Assembly (NCBI GenBank): GCA_947313935.1
Contig: CAMZNW010000139.1
Span: 1 to 5,746 of the forward strand
DNA from: an uncultured Mollicutes bacterium
GTDB lineage: Bacteria; Bacillota_I; Bacilli_A; UBA3375
DNA length: 5,746 nucleotides
Direction of reading: 5' to 3'
Positions 3,553 through 5,746 of the stretch are shown here, piece after piece. The notes below the pieces were generated by a model. The model was not told the origin of the DNA. It ran no database searches and saw only the letters and a list, made by a program, of their open reading frames with translations. Both the position numbers and the translations under genes were made by a program. Position 1 is the first letter of the stretch. The number at the start of each line of letters is the position of its first letter.

Positions 3553-5685
3553 TTAATCTAAATTTGGTATTTTACAAGCTTGCCCTTCACATTCATCGTT
3601 TGCTAACATTTTTAATTCTTCTAATGTTATTCCTAAATCTTGATAACTTATTTCTAAATTTTGTGCTATTAAATCTTCATCTTTACCCAAAGCATTTGGC
3701 ACAATACTAAAAGTGTTAGATATTCCATCGGCAGCATATTTAAATGGTAACTTTGCAACTGAAGCTAAAGATGCTACTGCTCCATTTTGATCTCTTCCAT
3801 GCATTGGATTAGCTCCTGGTGCAAATGGTTCTCCTGAACGTCTACCGTCTGGTGTATTTCCAGTTTTACTTCCATATACGACATTTGAAGTAATCGTTAA
3901 AATCGACATAGTTGGTTCTGAATTTCGATATGTTGGATGTTTTTTTATCATTTTCATAAATGTTTCAACTAATTCAATTGCTATTTCATCTACTTCATCT
4001 ATATTATTTCCATATTTAGGGAAATCTCCAATAACTTCAAAATCAACAACTAATCCATCTTGATCACGGATTGTTTTTACTTTAGCATATTTAATTGCTG
4101 ATAAAGAATCACATGCTACTGATAAACCTGCTATTCCAGTTGCAAAAAAACGATGCACTTCATTATCATGCAATGCCATTTCGCTACGTTCATAAGCATA
4201 TTTATCATGCATATAATGAATTATATTTAAAGCATCAACATAAGTTTTAGCAACCCATTCCAAAATAATTTTATAACGTTTTACTACTTCTTGATATTCT
4301 AAATACTCACTTGTTATTTTTTGATATTCTGGAGTAACTTGTACCTTTGTTTTTTCATCTACTCCACCATTTATTGCATACAATAATGCTTTTGCTAAAT
4401 TAGCTCGTGCTCCAAAAAATTGCATTTGCTTACCTATTTTCATTGGTGATACACAACAAGCAATTGCATAATCATCACCATGTGTAATACGCATTAAATC
4501 ATCATTTTCATATTGAATAGCAGATGTTTTAATTGACATTTTAGAACAATAATCTTTAAAATTTTGTGGTAAATGTTCAGACCATAGGACAGTCATGTTT
4601 GGTTCCGGTGATGTTCCAATATTTTTTAATGTCCAAAGATATCGAAATGATGTTTTTGTAACGAGTGGACGTCCGTCTAATCCTACTCCAGCTATTGATT
4701 CTGTTACCCAAGTTGGATCTCCACTAAATAATTCATTATAATCTTCTGTTCGCATAAATTTAACTAATCGTAATTTCATAATAAAATGATCAACTAATTC
4801 TTGTGCTTCTTCTTCTGAAAGAATGTTCTTATCTAAATCTCGTTGAATATAAATATCAATAAATGTAGAAGTACGTCCAAGTGACATTGCAGCCCCATTT
4901 TGTTCTTTTATTGCTGCTAAATATCCAAAATATATCCATTGAATTGCTTCTTTAGCATTTGAAGCTGGATATGATATATTGTAGTCATAACTCGCAGCCA
5001 TTTCTTTTATTTCTTCTAGTGCTCTAATTTGTTCTGTTATTTCTTCACGTAATCTAATAGTATCTTCTAACATAACAATTGAAGTATTTTGTAGATAATT
5101 TTTTTTATCATCGATTAAAAAATTTATTCCATAAAGAGCTATTCTACGATAATCTCCAATTATTCTTCCTCGACCATATGCATCTGGCAAACCGGTTACA
5201 ATCCCAGATTTTCTTATTTTTCGCATATCTTCAGTATATACATCAAAAACTCCTTGATTATGGGTTTTTCTATATTTTGTAAAAATTGTTTTAACGGATT
5301 CATCAACTTCATATCCATAAGATTTTGCAGCATTTATTGCCATATTTATACCACCAAATGGTTGTAATGACCTTTTAAAAGGCTCATCTGTTTGAAATCC
5401 TACTATTTTTTCTAATTCTTTATTTAAATATCCAGGACTATGTGAAGTTATTGTTGAAATTATTTTAGTATCAGCATTTAAAACTCCTCCTGCATCTCGT
5501 TCTTGTTTTGATAATTCTAAACATTGATTCCATAAAGTTAAAGTTGCTTTTGTTGGAGCAGATAAAAATTCATCATTTCCATCATAATATAAAAAATTAT
5601 TTTGAATAAAATTTCTCACATCTATTTCTTTATTCCATACTCCTTTTGTAAATCCATTCCATTGTTCAAAATGATTTTTTTTCAT
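3553..5685 (-). CDS. pflB: Pyruvate formate-lyase (formate C-acetyltransferase), large catalytic part lacking the glycyl-radical domain
   Basis: The enzyme catalyses pyruvate + CoA to acetyl-CoA + formate in anaerobic fermentation. The protein is 710 residues from the chosen start, against about 760 in the E. coli enzyme. Visible landmarks are WNGFTKG (9-15), VTGLPDAYGRGRIIGDYRR (163-181), LGRTSTF (269-275), DPTW (323-326), the active-site pair Cys410-Cys411 in ACCVSPM (equivalent to Cys418-Cys419 of E. coli), FGAR with Arg427 (equivalent to Arg435, pyruvate binding) and the DGRRSGEPFAPGANPMHGRD stretch. Family similarity ends at about VPNALGKDE (662-670). The normal LDGY...RVSGYA radical domain is absent and is replaced by a tail with Cys699 and Cys704 (676-710). 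An in-frame ATG at 5700 is less likely, because AAGGAGG lies between it and this ATG at the ideal distance. It is the first gene of the pfl operon, and its partner domain is encoded next. Confidence 0.96.
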   Translation of the reverse strand: MKKNHFEQWNGFTKGVWNKEIDVRNFIQNNFLYYDGNDEFLSAPTKATLTLWNQCLELSKQERDAGGVLNADTKIISTITSHSPGYLNKELEKIVGFQTDEPFKRSLQPFGGINMAINAAKSYGYEVDESVKTIFTKYRKTHNQGVFDVYTEDMRKIRKSGIVTGLPDAYGRGRIIGDYRRIALYGINFLIDDKKNYLQNTSIVMLEDTIRLREEITEQIRALEEIKEMAASYDYNISYPASNAKEAIQWIYFGYLAAIKEQNGAAMSLGRTSTFIDIYIQRDLDKNILSEEEAQELVDHFIMKLRLVKFMRTEDYNELFSGDPTWVTESIAGVGLDGRPLVTKTSFRYLWTLKNIGTSPEPNMTVLWSEHLPQNFKDYCSKMSIKTSAIQYENDDLMRITHGDDYAIACCVSPMKIGKQMQFFGARANLAKALLYAINGGVDEKTKVQVTPEYQKITSEYLEYQEVVKRYKIILEWVAKTYVDALNIIHYMHDKYAYERSEMALHDNEVHRFFATGIAGLSVACDSLSAIKYAKVKTIRDQDGLVVDFEVIGDFPKYGNNIDEVDEIAIELVETFMKMIKKHPTYRNSEPTMSILTITSNVVYGSKTGNTPDGRRSGEPFAPGANPMHGRDQNGAVASLASVAKLPFKYAADGISNTFSIVPNALGKDEDLIAQNLEISYQDLGITLEELKMLANDECEGQACKIPNLD

Positions 5686-5690
5686 AGAAT

Positions 5691-5697
5691 CCTCCTT
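5691..5697 (-). promoter_or_regulatory. Shine-Dalgarno that decides the pflB start
   Basis: AAGGAGG on the minus strand, with GGAGG at 5691..5695 and a 5-nt spacer to the ATG at 5685..5683. It is located between two in-frame ATGs (5700 and 5685) and therefore favours the downstream one. That start also gives an N-terminus (MKKNHFEQWNGF) which fits the usual PFL length before the conserved W-GF-KG. The upstream ATG has no Shine-Dalgarno of its own. Confidence 0.85.
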
Positions 5698-5715
5698 CAT
5701 ACTACTTATATTTAA

Positions 5716-5744
5716 ATTATATAATAATTTTCATGATGGCGCAA
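5716..5744 (-). promoter_or_regulatory. Candidate promoter of the pfl operon
   Basis: TTGCGC (5744..5739) and a perfect TATAAT (5721..5716) are separated by 17 nt on the minus strand. Transcription would begin near 5709, giving a leader of about 24 nt before the pflB start. The -35 matches the consensus only in TTG. No convincing Fnr-like or Rex-like operator is visible in the 46 bases available; the window ends 2 bases beyond the -35, so upstream operators cannot be seen. Confidence 0.5.
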
Positions 5745-5746
5745 GT

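Noticed and set aside
3302..3600. PFL split explained as a sequencing error or recent frameshift
   Set aside because: The large ORF ends with its own non-homologous tail, and the small ORF has its own ATG, Shine-Dalgarno and leading residues. No single insertion or deletion joins them into canonical PFL sequence, because the NL boundary occurs in both.
5079..5282. Plus-strand open frame of 67 codons inside pflB
   Set aside because: Antisense shadow of conserved PFL sequence, rich in Phe/Leu/Tyr as expected from reversed AT-rich codons, with no ribosome binding site.
5686..5700. pflB start at the upstream ATG (5700), adding five residues
   Set aside because: The codons between the two ATGs are themselves the AAGGAGG Shine-Dalgarno for the second ATG, and the first ATG has none.

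Overview
The window is AT-rich (GC visibly well below 35%) and every intact gene lies on the minus strand. Gene content, strong AGGAGG-type ribosome binding sites and protein style point to a low-GC, fermentative Gram-positive lineage, such as an anaerobic Bacilli/Erysipelotrichia-like or Acholeplasma-like organism. Tryptophans are read from TGG. TGA ends one gene, in an ATGA overlap with the next gene's start, so this is probably not a TGA=Trp (Mycoplasma/Spiroplasma-type) genome. Genus-level placement is not possible by eye.

From right to left (the direction of transcription) the first unit is a pyruvate formate-lyase (PFL) operon: pflB, a separate 79-residue glycyl-radical protein, pflA, and a small membrane-anchored protein of unknown function. 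The PFL is split. The large polypeptide has both active-site cysteines but ends before the glycyl-radical domain. That domain is made by its own gene, with its own Shine-Dalgarno sequence, 11 nt downstream. The large protein carries an unrelated tail of about 35 residues where the radical domain would normally follow, so this is a designed split and not a frameshift. PflA would put the radical on the small protein, which must then dock into the large one to convert pyruvate and CoA into acetyl-CoA and formate. A promoter (TTGCGC-N17-TATAAT) precedes pflB at the window edge.

The 401-base gap at 1684..2084 holds no intact gene but is full of signals. From right to left it contains a decayed plus-strand fragment of an IS30-family transposase N-terminus, a terminator-like hairpin with a T-run facing leftward, a weak candidate promoter, and a highly structured leader in front of rpsB. 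In that leader an 18-bp bulged stem has a loop that is perfectly complementary over 9 nt to sequence just upstream. It can therefore form a pseudoknot or a two-state switch, as expected of an autoregulatory ribosomal-protein leader.

The left part is the classic translation cluster rpsB (S2), tsf (EF-Ts) and the first 15 codons of pyrH (UMP kinase), with a 12-bp hairpin between tsf and pyrH.

The item most worth follow-up is the split PFL with its tail. The rpsB leader structure comes next, followed by the IS30 relic.
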